Assembly (NCBI GenBank): GCA_005883255.1
Contig: VAXS01000068.1
Span: 1-11,405 of the forward strand
DNA length: 11,405 bases
Direction of reading: 5' to 3'
Source of the DNA: Actinomycetota bacterium
Lineage (GTDB): Bacteria > Actinomycetota > Thermoleophilia > Solirubrobacterales > Solirubrobacteraceae
Positions 1-8,550 of the stretch are shown in pieces. The stretch's first letter is position 1. Every line of letters starts with the position of its first letter. Both the position numbers and the translations under genes were made by a program. Under the pieces are notes generated by a model. It worked only from the letters and a program-made list of their open reading frames with translations, did no database searches and had not been told where the DNA came from.

Positions 1-2
1 TC

Positions 3-38
3 GCCGAGGACGCGCTCGTCGCCGAGGACGCGCTCGCC
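3..38 (+). repeat. Two tandem 18-bp units (AEDALV/A)
   Basis: Positions 3-20 and 21-38 each read GCCGAGGACGCGCTCGYC, differing at one base, and encode A-E-D-A-L-V then A-E-D-A-L-A in the reading frame of the first gene. More copies may lie upstream of the window edge. Confidence 0.7.
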
Positions 39-320
39 GACGACGCGGCGAAGGCGCCGGTCGACGAGCAGCCCGAGCCCGAGCCCGTGGAGGAGAAGGA
101 GCCGACGGTGGAGGAGAAGGAGCCGAAGGTCGAGGAGAAGGAGCCCACGGTCGAGGAGCCCGCCGGCGACGGCGGCGACAGCGAGGGCGCTCGTCTGATC
201 GCGCTCAACATGGCGCTGAACGGCACGCCGCGGGAGGAGACCGACCGCTACCTGGCGGAGAACTTCGACCTCCCCGACCGCGGCTCGCTGCTCGACGAGG
301 TCTACGCCCGCGTGGGCTGA
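3..320 (+). CDS. C-terminal part of an acidic, repeat-containing protein of unknown function (5' end outside window)
   Basis: The frame is open from the left edge, so this is the tail of a longer protein; a GTG at 87 could act as a start but lies inside the same low-complexity run and has no clear ribosome binding site. The visible 105 residues begin with two near-identical AEDAL hexapeptide units, pass through a Pro/Glu run, then three seven-residue units of the type V-E-E-K-E-P-T/K. The tail is a compact, probably alpha-helical segment of about 45 residues (ALNMALNGTPREETDRYLAE is its core) ending at TGA 318-320. The tail looks like a folded module tethered by a charged, disordered linker. 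The next gene starts 10 bases downstream, so the two are probably co-transcribed. I do not recognise the family and assign no function; coding status is well supported by GC-rich third positions. Confidence 0.75.
   Translation, partial: AEDALVAEDALADDAAKAPVDEQPEPEPVEEKEPTVEEKEPKVEEKEPTVEEPAGDGGDSEGARLIALNMALNGTPREETDRYLAENFDLPDRGSLLDEVYARVG
87..149 (+). repeat. Three tandem 21-bp units (VEEKEPT/K)
   Basis: Units at 87-107, 108-128 and 129-149 each encode V-E-E-K-E-P-T/K, with a fourth partial unit (VEEP) from 150. The copies differ at only a few bases, so this looks like a recent in-frame tandem expansion in a charged linker. Confidence 0.8.
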
Positions 321-330
321 GGAGGCGGCG

Positions 331-1734
331 ATGCACCGCCCGCCCCGCGCGGCCCTGTTCGGCGTTCCGGCCCTGGCGCTCGCGCTGGCGGCCTGCGGCG
401 GCGGGTCGGGCTCTCGGAGCGCGTCGAGCGCCGCGGCGCCACCCGACACCACGCCCTCGAGCCCCGAGGCACGGTCCCAGCCGGCGGCCGCGACACCGGC
501 GTGGCCGACCTACCACCGCGACCTCGCGCGCACCGGGAACGACTCGAAAGCGCCGCGGGTGGCGCGGCTGCGGCGAGCGTGGCGCGTGTCGGTCGACGGC
601 GACGTCTATGCCGAGCCGCTGATCGCGCGCGGACGGGTGATCGTGGCCACGGAGAACGACTCCCTCTACGCCTTCAGCGCGGGCAGCGGCCACCAGGCCT
701 GGCACGTGCACCTGGGCTCGCCGGTCAACGGATCGAGCCTGCCGTGCGGCAACATCGACCCGTCCGGGATCACGAGCACGCCGGCGATCGACACGAAGCG
801 CGGGGTCGTCTACACGGTCGCGTTCCTGGCGCCGGGGCGCCACGAGCTGGCGGCGATCGACCTCGCCACTGGCCGCATACGCTGGCGGCGCGGGATCGAT
901 CCGCCGGCCGACCCGCTGGTGCACCAGCAGCGCGCTGCGCTCGCGCTCGCCAACGGGCGGGTGTACGTCCCCTACGGCGGCCTGTTCGGGGACTGCGGCA
1001 ACTACCACGGCTGGGTCGTCTCGGTGCCGGCGTCCGGCCCGAGCGGGGGGCAGGTGAACTTCGAGGTGCCGACTCACCGGGAGGGTGCCATCTGGGCGCC
1101 GTCGGGCCCGGCCGTGGACGGACGCGGCCGGTTGTTCGTGTCCACCGGCAACGGCGATTCGACCTCACGCTTCGACTTCGGCAACACGGTCTTCCGCCTG
1201 TCCCCGTCGCTGCGCCGCCAGTCCTACTTCGCCCCGCCCAACGCGGCGGACCTCAACGGCTCGGACACCGACCTCGGCTCGGTGGGCCCGACCCTGCTGC
1301 CGGGGGGCCGGGCGTTCGCGATCGGCAAGGAGGGCGTCGCCTACCTGCTCAACGCCGCCAACCTCGGCGGGATCGGCCATCCCCTCGCCTCGCGCCAGCT
1401 GTGCTCGGGGGCGTTCGGCGGGCTGGCCTATTCGGGGGGGAAGGTCTACGTGCCCTGCGTGGACGGCGTGGTCGCGGTCCGGGTGGGCTCCCGCCGCCTG
1501 TCGGTGGCGTGGCGCGGCCCGGGCTTCAAGGCCGGCCCGCCGATCGTCGCCGGCGGGATCGTCTGGACGGTGGACCTCGACGGCGGCGAGCTCGTCGGCC
1601 TGAGCACCGGCTCGGGCCGCGTGGCCTTCCGCGCCGGCATCGGCAGCCCCCCGCAGTTCAGCACGCCCAGCGAGAGCGGCGGCCGGATCTACGTCTCCGG
1701 CGGCAGCAGCCTGGTCGCGTTCACCAGCTCCTGA
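331..1734 (+). CDS. PQQ-binding-like beta-propeller lipoprotein
   Basis: A 467-residue exported protein. The N-terminus has Arg residues, a hydrophobic stretch and a lipobox L19-A-A-C22, so it should be lipidated at Cys22 and anchored on the outer face of the membrane; a Gly/Ser/Ala/Pro linker to about residue 55 follows. The rest matches the PQQ-like (BamB/quinoprotein dehydrogenase) propeller style: an opening WPTYHRDLARTGND motif and repeated blades of the pattern G-R-V-Y/I-V ... L-x-A-x-x-x-x-T/S-G-x-x-x-W. Several Cys residues (in LPCGNID, GDCGNYHG, QLCSGAF and YVPCVDG) may form disulfides outside the cell. I see no evidence of a bound cofactor or catalytic residues, so a scaffold or binding role is as likely as an enzyme. 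The ATG at 331 follows GGAGG at 321-325. The gene is probably in an operon with the acidic-tail gene 10 bases upstream. The family call is firm; substrate and role are unknown. Confidence 0.85.
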   Translation: MHRPPRAALFGVPALALALAACGGGSGSRSASSAAAPPDTTPSSPEARSQPAAATPAWPTYHRDLARTGNDSKAPRVARLRRAWRVSVDGDVYAEPLIARGRVIVATENDSLYAFSAGSGHQAWHVHLGSPVNGSSLPCGNIDPSGITSTPAIDTKRGVVYTVAFLAPGRHELAAIDLATGRIRWRRGIDPPADPLVHQQRAALALANGRVYVPYGGLFGDCGNYHGWVVSVPASGPSGGQVNFEVPTHREGAIWAPSGPAVDGRGRLFVSTGNGDSTSRFDFGNTVFRLSPSLRRQSYFAPPNAADLNGSDTDLGSVGPTLLPGGRAFAIGKEGVAYLLNAANLGGIGHPLASRQLCSGAFGGLAYSGGKVYVPCVDGVVAVRVGSRRLSVAWRGPGFKAGPPIVAGGIVWTVDLDGGELVGLSTGSGRVAFRAGIGSPPQFSTPSESGGRIYVSGGSSLVAFTSS

Positions 1735-1784
1735 TCGCTCGGCTTCCCCCGGAGACCCCGGACGTTGCGGCCTTCTTCTGAGGG

Positions 1785-1796
1785 GAACAACCGTTC
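1785..1796 (+). promoter_or_regulatory. LexA-type SOS box upstream of uvrA
   Basis: GAAC-AACC-GTTC is a perfect match to the palindromic core GAAC-N4-GTTC of the Gram-positive/actinobacterial SOS box, extended by a matching G on the right (GTTCG). It lies where the -35 region and spacer of the uvrA promoter should be, 36 bases before the start codon, so bound LexA would block RNA polymerase. uvrA is a known LexA target in several bacteria, including mycobacteria. LexA binding here is inferred. Confidence 0.75.
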
Positions 1797-1803
1797 GCCT
1801 CCC

Positions 1804-1809
1804 TACAAT
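1804..1809 (+). promoter_or_regulatory. -10 hexamer of the uvrA promoter (TACAAT)
   Basis: TACAAT matches five of six bases of the TATAAT consensus and is the clearest AT-rich element in a very GC-rich region. Its end is 11 bases before the uvrA ATG, so transcription would start about 4-5 bases before the codon, giving a nearly leaderless mRNA. No good -35 hexamer lies at the normal distance (1781-1786 reads AGGGGA). Confidence 0.6.
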
Positions 1810-1820
1810 CGAACGGAGTT

Positions 1821-4694
<2,874 letters not shown>

Positions 4695-4695
4695 C

Positions 4696-4713
4696 CTGGG
4701 CGCTTTCGCCCAG
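4696..4713 (+). terminator. Hairpin directly after the uvrA stop codon
   Basis: CTGGGCG-CTTT-CGCCCAG forms a perfect 7-bp, GC-rich stem with a 4-base loop, starting one base after the TGA. No U-tract follows, which is common for terminators in high-GC actinobacteria. Confidence 0.7.
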
Positions 4714-4720
4714 CGGTCAA

Positions 4721-4738
4721 GCCGCCGTGCCCGGCGGC
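4721..4738. terminator. Second hairpin between convergent genes
   Basis: GCCGCC-GTGCCC-GGCGGC is a perfect 6-bp inverted repeat with a 6-base loop. It lies between two convergent genes, so it could end transcription from either side. In such GC-rich sequence a short dyad can arise by chance. Confidence 0.4.
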
Positions 4739-4742
4739 CGAT

Positions 4743-4766
4743 GCACGGGGTCGAGGCGCCCCGTGC
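4743..4766. terminator. Third hairpin, overlapping a possible small ORF start
   Basis: GCACGGGG pairs perfectly with CCCCGTGC (8 bp) around the 8-base loop TCGAGGCG. It is the longest of three consecutive dyads and could be a bidirectional terminator. It also encloses the ribosome-binding-site-like GAGG (4753-4756) in its loop and the GTG (4763-4765) of the small ORF in its right arm, so it could instead act as a translational gate. Confidence 0.45.
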
Positions 4767-4843
4767 TCACCGCCGTGCTCATCTTCGCCGCGCTCGTCGC
4801 CCTCTGGGGCGGCCTGCTGCCGCTGCGCCGGCGCTCGGGCTGA
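4763..4843 (+). CDS. Possible 26-residue single-span membrane peptide
   Basis: A short ORF (MLTAVLIFAALVALWGGLLP is its hydrophobic part) ending in R-R-R-S-G. It would form one transmembrane helix with a basic C-terminal end, topologically like known small membrane proteins. All codons in this stretch end in G or C, matching the coding style of its neighbours. GAGG six bases before GTG 4763 is a reasonable ribosome binding site; an in-frame GTG at 4727 would give 38 residues. Against it: the ORF is short, it lies in a terminator-rich gap after uvrA, and its start is buried in a hairpin. I know no family for it. Confidence 0.3.
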   Translation: MLTAVLIFAALVALWGGLLPLRRRSG

Positions 4844-4849
4844 CGCCCC

Positions 4850-5497
4850 TCAGTGCACGGTCAGCGTCCGCGTGGCGCTCGTGCCGGTGAGGTAGGGGCC
4901 GCTGGTCGGGAACCGGGCCCGGTAGTTGGCCGTGCGCGGGACGCGCATCCTCGTGCTGTAGACCGAGCGGTTCCCGATGGCGGTGTGGTTCAGCAGCGTG
5001 CGCCGCACCGTGCTCCAGCCGCCGGAGGGCGCCTGGCGCTGGATCAGCACCACGCGGCCGTCGAACCGCGGCCCCACCGAGCCGAAGAAGCGCACGAACT
5101 GCACCGTGCTCGGAGTGGAGTCGCTGACCCCCAGCGTCACGCGGGCGTGGACGCGCACGCCGGTGAAGGCGGTCAGCCCGTGCGCGCGCACCCGGTAGTT
5201 CGTGTTCGACGCGGGCCGGAGGTGGAACGAGTAGTCGCCGTTGTTGGCGGTGGTGGCCGTGGCCAGCGGGAGGAAGCCGTCGCCGTAAGGGAACGGATCC
5301 TGGGCGAGGAGGACCGCGATGCCGCTGTGGTTCGCCGCGGTCAGCTTGCCGGACACGGTGGTCGACTGCCCGAACGTGATCGCGGACGGTCTCGCGGCGG
5401 CGGTCAATCGGTTGGTGCGCGGGGCGGCGGTCGCGGTGGCTACCGCCAGTCCCACGGTCCCGGCCAGCGCCAGGATGGCGACTAAGCTGCGTCTCAT
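4850..5497 (-). CDS. Secreted protein with two Ig-like/beta-sandwich repeats
   Basis: A 215-residue exported protein. The N-terminus has M-R-R-S, a hydrophobic core and an A-x-A style signal peptidase I site near residues 22-25 (ATAAP). The mature part carries two repeats of about 90 residues. Each begins with a β-strand pattern such as ITFGQSTTVSGKLTAAN and ends with a pattern like NNGDYSFHLRPASNTNYRVR or STRMRVPRTANYRARF. This is the arrangement of Ig-like 'G-x-Y-x-F-x-x-x-P-x-x-x-T-x-Y-R' sandwich domains common in secreted actinobacterial proteins. No catalytic or anchoring motif (LPXTG, lipobox) is visible, so it is probably free or loosely surface-bound. The ATG at 5497 follows a strong GAGGAGG site about seven bases upstream. 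Only 48 bases separate it from the divergent acyltransferase gene. Function unknown; adhesion or matrix binding is a guess. Confidence 0.8.
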   Translation of the reverse strand: MRRSLVAILALAGTVGLAVATATAAPRTNRLTAAARPSAITFGQSTTVSGKLTAANHSGIAVLLAQDPFPYGDGFLPLATATTANNGDYSFHLRPASNTNYRVRAHGLTAFTGVRVHARVTLGVSDSTPSTVQFVRFFGSVGPRFDGRVVLIQRQAPSGGWSTVRRTLLNHTAIGNRSVYSTRMRVPRTANYRARFPTSGPYLTGTSATRTLTVH

Positions 5498-5545
5498 CGG
5501 GTGGCTCCTCCTCTTTCTGGTCCCCAGCGGATCCACCGGGAGCTG

Positions 5546-6040
5546 ATGCGTCGCCAGTGCTTCGCCCGCTGGCCGCTGCACGGGAACGTGCTGGAGGCCC
5601 TGCGGGAGAGGCGGCTGGAGCTGGGCCCACACGTCCTGTTCGAGCCCGACGTGTGGATCACGGCGCCCGGCGATGCGCGCATCCGCATCGGCGAGGGCTC
5701 CTTCCTGAACATCGGCGTGATGGTGGCGGCGGTGGCGCTGGTGGAGATCGGCGCCCACTGCATGCTCGCCAACCACTGCTTCGTCAGCGACGGCGACCAC
5801 CGCTACGACGATCCCGGCCGGCCCGTGCCCTGGCAGGGCTTCACCACGAAGGGCCCGACCCGGATAGGCGACAACGTGTGGTGCGGCGCCAACGTGGTCG
5901 TGACCAGCGGGGTGACCGTGGGAGAGCGCTGCGTGATCGGCGCCAACAGCGTGGTCACGCGCGACATTCCGGCGTTCTCGATCGCCGCCGGCGCGCCCGC
6001 CCGCGTGATACGGCGCGTGGAGTACCCGGATCGCGGCTAG
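5546..6040 (+). CDS. Left-handed beta-helix (hexapeptide) O-acyltransferase, Maa/LacA/NodL-like
   Basis: A 164-residue protein of the LbH/hexapeptide acyltransferase family, which moves acetyl groups from acetyl-CoA to sugars or other hydroxyl acceptors, usually as a trimer. A short helical N-terminus is followed by hexapeptide turns (IRIGEGSFLNIGVMVAA), a loop with the likely catalytic His85 in SDGDHRYDDP, and further turns (TRIGDNVWCGANVVVTSGVT, ERCVIGANSVV). It ends with the CoA-binding A-A-G-A-P-A-R-V-I motif. The start is uncertain: ATG 5546 has GGGAG three bases upstream; GTG 5501 would add 15 residues, but six of its first seven codons end in T, unlike the rest of the gene, and it overlaps the ribosome binding site of the divergent gene. 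The stop codon shares a CTAG palindrome with the stop of the convergent gene. The acceptor is unknown. Confidence 0.85.
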   Translation: MRRQCFARWPLHGNVLEALRERRLELGPHVLFEPDVWITAPGDARIRIGEGSFLNIGVMVAAVALVEIGAHCMLANHCFVSDGDHRYDDPGRPVPWQGFTTKGPTRIGDNVWCGANVVVTSGVTVGERCVIGANSVVTRDIPAFSIAAGAPARVIRRVEYPDRG

Positions 6041-6276
6041 GACTTGTTGGCCATCACCACGATGCCGTAGGCGGTCGCGGCGGCGAACGCCGCCACGGCC
6101 AGCACCGCGAGCGTGCCAAACGCCCAGGCCGCCGCCTCCCGATCGGCCCGGCGCAGGTCGATGAACCGCGTCCCGCCGTAGATGGCCAGTGCGAACACGG
6201 CGGTGATGCCCACGCCCGCCACGAACGCGGAGACGATCAGCTTCCACAGGACGTCGGTCTGGACGATGGTGGCCAC
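6037..6276 (-). CDS. Small two-helix membrane protein in the phosphate transporter operon
   Basis: A 79-residue protein with two predicted membrane helices, roughly residues 12-34 and 50-72, joined by a charged loop (TRFIDLRRADREAAA) and ending in a short MANKS tail. By the positive-inside rule the Arg-rich loop should be cytoplasmic. The start is GTG 6276, preceded by GGAGGG with an eight-base spacer that lies inside the end of the PiT gene; only four bases separate the two genes, so translation is probably coupled. The family is unknown to me. Its fixed position behind the transporter suggests an accessory subunit or a small regulator, but this is inference from location alone. Confidence 0.7.
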   Translation of the reverse strand: MATIVQTDVLWKLIVSAFVAGVGITAVFALAIYGGTRFIDLRRADREAAAWAFGTLAVLAVAAFAAATAYGIVVMANKS

Positions 6277-6280
6277 GCGC

Positions 6281-7384
6281 TCAGCCCTCCGCGGTGAGCG
6301 TCCGCCCGGCGGCCAGGCGCCGGGCGAAGCCGGTGAGCAGGACGGCCAGCAGCACGATGGAGACCACCAGCGGGCCCACCGCGCCCGTGCCGAAGATGCG
6401 GGTGACGCCGTAGGTCGCCGCGCCCACGGCGGCCGCCGCCGGGATCGTGAGCACCCAGGCGCCGGCGATGTTCCCGGCCACGCCCCAGCGCACCGCCGAC
6501 AGGCGCTTGCCCGCGCCGGCGCCCATGACCGCGCCCGAGATCACGTGCGTGGTGGACAGCGGATAGCCGTAGTGGGAGGCGGCCAGGATCGTCGCCGCGC
6601 CCGCGCCCTGGGACACGAAGCCCTGGGCCGGGTCCATCTTGATGATGCGCGTGCCCATCGTGCGGATGATCCGCCAACCGCCCACGTACGTCCCCAGCGC
6701 GATCGCCGTGGCCGCGGACACGACGACCCACGTCGGCACGTGGAACTTGTCGGCGGAGATGTCGCCGTGCGCGATCAGCGCCAGCGTGATGATCCCCATC
6801 GTCTTCTGGGCGTCGTTGGTCCCGTGGGACAGGGACAGCATGCCCCCGGACACGATCTGCCCCAGGCGGTAGCTGCGGCCCACGGGGCCCGGCCGCCGGT
6901 TCCCCACGATCCGGTAGGCCACGACGATCGCGATCGCGCCCACCACGAGCGCCAGCACCGGCGCCACGACGGCCGGGACCAGCACCTTCTCGGTCAGGCC
7001 GTCCCACTGCACGGCTCCGGTGCCGGCGGCGGCGACGCCCGAGCCCACGACGCCGCCGATCAGGGCGTGCGACGAGCTCGAGGGCAGGCCGAAGTACCAG
7101 GTGGCCAGGTTCCAGGCGATCGCGCCCACCAGGCCCGCGAACACCACGGTGGAGGTGACGTGGGACGTGGCCACGATGCCCTGGCCCACCGTGGCCGCCA
7201 CCTTCAGCGAGATGAACGCGCCGGCGAAATTGAGCAGGGCGGCCATGCCCACCGCCACCCGCGGCGGCAGCGCCCGGGTGGAGATCGTGGCGGCGACCGA
7301 GTTCGCGGTGTCGTGGAAGCCGTTGGTGAAGTCGAACGCCAGCGCCGTGGCGACGACGATCCCCAGGGTGACGTCGCTGCTCAC
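6281..7384 (-). CDS. PiT-family inorganic phosphate transporter
   Basis: A 367-residue polytopic membrane protein of the PiT family (TC 2.A.20), which imports phosphate, often as a metal-phosphate complex, by cation symport at low affinity. Both family signature repeats are present: FTNGFHDTANSVA near the N-terminus (D25, N28) and LSHGTNDAQKTMG in the second half (N190, D191). GLPSSSSHALIGG and PLSTTHVISGAVMGAGAG, the paired S-rich re-entrant segments, are also present. The length is typical of short bacterial PiT proteins. The start is GTG 7384 without a strong ribosome binding site, 12 bases after the DUF47 gene, so translation is probably coupled to it. Together with the DUF47 gene it forms the common DUF47-pit pair. 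A PitA/PitH-type name cannot be chosen from sequence alone. Confidence 0.93.
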   Translation of the reverse strand: MSSDVTLGIVVATALAFDFTNGFHDTANSVAATISTRALPPRVAVGMAALLNFAGAFISLKVAATVGQGIVATSHVTSTVVFAGLVGAIAWNLATWYFGLPSSSSHALIGGVVGSGVAAAGTGAVQWDGLTEKVLVPAVVAPVLALVVGAIAIVVAYRIVGNRRPGPVGRSYRLGQIVSGGMLSLSHGTNDAQKTMGIITLALIAHGDISADKFHVPTWVVVSAATAIALGTYVGGWRIIRTMGTRIIKMDPAQGFVSQGAGAATILAASHYGYPLSTTHVISGAVMGAGAGKRLSAVRWGVAGNIAGAWVLTIPAAAAVGAATYGVTRIFGTGAVGPLVVSIVLLAVLLTGFARRLAAGRTLTAEG

Positions 7385-7396
7385 CGGGTCGCGGGG

Positions 7397-7843
7397 CTAG
7401 GAGTTCTTGATGACGATCCCCTCGAGGATGTTCGCCACCTTCTCCGTCGAGTCGATCGCCGCCTCCAGCCGCTCGAAGAGGTCCTTCCAGCGGATGACCA
7501 CCATGGGGTCGATGCCGGTGTCGAAGAGCGAGGCGACGGCCTCGCGCACGATCCGGTCGCCGTCGTTCTCCAGGCGGTTGATCTCGACCGTGTAGTGCGA
7601 GATGTCCTTGAATCCCCGCAGGCGGGGGATCGCGTCCGCGACGGCGCGGCTGGCCTGCAGCAGCACGTGCGCCAGGCGCTGCGACTGCTCCATCGGCGCC
7701 TCGACCTTGTACAGGCCCAGGTAGTCGGCAACCTCCTCGGTGAAGTCGACGATGTCGTCCAGGGCCGAGGCCAGCGCGTAGATGTCCTCCCGGTCAATCG
7801 GGGCGCGGTCGTGGGGGACGAAGACCTGCGCCAGCCTGGGCAT
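7397..7843 (-). CDS. DUF47 (PhoU-like) phosphate transport accessory protein, apparently truncated at the 5' end
   Basis: DUF47 proteins are helical PhoU relatives encoded next to PiT transporters and are thought to control them. The hallmark segment P-I-D-R-E-D-I-Y-A-L-A-S-A-L-D-D-I-V-D is present, followed by helices ending in WKDLFERLEAAIDSTEKVAN, typical of the family's C-terminus. Members are usually about 205-210 residues and the DRED motif lies near residue 65-70; here it begins near residue 17. The first two helices (about 50-55 residues) are therefore missing. An in-frame TAG lies five codons before the ATG at 7843, no ribosome binding site precedes it, and no frame upstream restores the lost part. 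The lost 5' end faces the asparagine-synthase-like gene. The remaining protein may be non-functional, and the operon may have lost its native promoter. Confidence 0.8.
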   Translation of the reverse strand: MPRLAQVFVPHDRAPIDREDIYALASALDDIVDFTEEVADYLGLYKVEAPMEQSQRLAHVLLQASRAVADAIPRLRGFKDISHYTVEINRLENDGDRIVREAVASLFDTGIDPMVVIRWKDLFERLEAAIDSTEKVANILEGIVIKNS

Positions 7844-7892
7844 CCGCGCGCCAGTCTAGAGCGAGCGGAGGTCGCTGCGTCGGCGTGCTGCC

Positions 7893-7921
7893 GTGGCACA
7901 GCCCGGAACGTGGGGCAGAAT
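7893..7921 (+). promoter_or_regulatory. Possible leaderless promoter of the asparagine-synthase-like gene
   Basis: GTGGCA (7893-7898; four of six matches to TTGACA), a 17-base spacer and CAGAAT (7916-7921; four of six matches to TATAAT) are followed after seven bases by GTG 7929. A transcript starting there would be leaderless. The hexamers are weak, so this is tentative. Confidence 0.3.
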
Positions 7922-7928
7922 CCGGCGC

Positions 7929-8547
7929 GTGCTCCTGTTCGTCGCCGGCTGGTCGGACCGCGGGCCGGTGGACGCCGGGCGGGGGCGCGCGGCGCTGGAG
8001 GAGATGGCGGGGGCGCTCCCGTTCTTCCCCGGCCAGGCGGTGGACGAGTGGAGCGCGCCGTCGGGGGCGGCGGCGCTGGCCTGGGTGGCCCACGCGCCGG
8101 AGGTGGTGGGCGGGGTGCGGTACGTCCGGGCGGAGTCGGACGGGTTCGCGCTGTTCGCGGGGCGGCCGGTGGACTGGCCGGCCGGGGGCGAGGCGGACGG
8201 GCGCACGCCGCTCGACCCCGGGTTCTACGCCCGGCCGGCCGGCGAGTGGGCGGGGCGCCTGGACGGCCGCTGCGGCGCGGCACGCTACGAGGAGGCGACC
8301 CGCACGCTCGAGGTCCGGGCCGACGCGCTGGGCGCCTATCCGCTGTTCGCCGCCGACGTCGCGGGCGTGACGTGGATCGCCAACTCGCCGGCGGTCCTGC
8401 GCACGCTGACGGGGGACCGCCGGGTCGACCTGGACGCGCTGGCCGGGCTGCTGGGCGGCGGCTGGCCGCTCGGCGGCCGGCCGCTGTGGGCGGCGGTGCG
8501 GCGCCTGGACCGGGGCGTGGTGCTGCGGCTGGCGCCGGGAGGCGGCG
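7929..8547 (+). pseudogene. Asparagine-synthase-like protein, N-terminal (glutaminase-like) fragment
   Basis: About 206 residues from GTG 7929, beginning MLLFVAGWSDRGPV and including RLDGRCGAARYEEATRTLEV and LGAYPLFAADVAGVTWIANS. This is the Ntn-hydrolase-like N-terminal domain of asparagine-synthase-related proteins (the 'R-x-D-A-L-G-A-Y-P-L-F' motif is typical). The catalytic N-terminal Cys of true glutamine amidotransferases is absent, so it would not release ammonia from glutamine. The frame stays open past 8550 but its sequence stops looking like the family near LAPGGGG. The matching ATP-binding half continues in the next frame, so the gene is broken there. GTG 7893 is an alternative start. 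The sequence is even richer in G and C than uvrA. Confidence 0.7.
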
Positions 8548-8550
8548 GGC

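Noticed and set aside
1-149. CRISPR-like repeats
   Set aside because: The repeats are directly adjacent, in frame, without spacers, and encode a charged linker.
1764-1770. GTTGCGG as a -35 box for uvrA
   Set aside because: It lies over 30 bases from the -10 hexamer, too far for a sigma-70-type promoter.
5501-5545. GTG 5501 as the start of the acyltransferase
   Set aside because: Its first codons mostly end in T, it overlaps the ribosome binding site of the divergent gene, and it has no site of its own. Kept only as an alternative because the last codons before ATG 5546 look acceptable.
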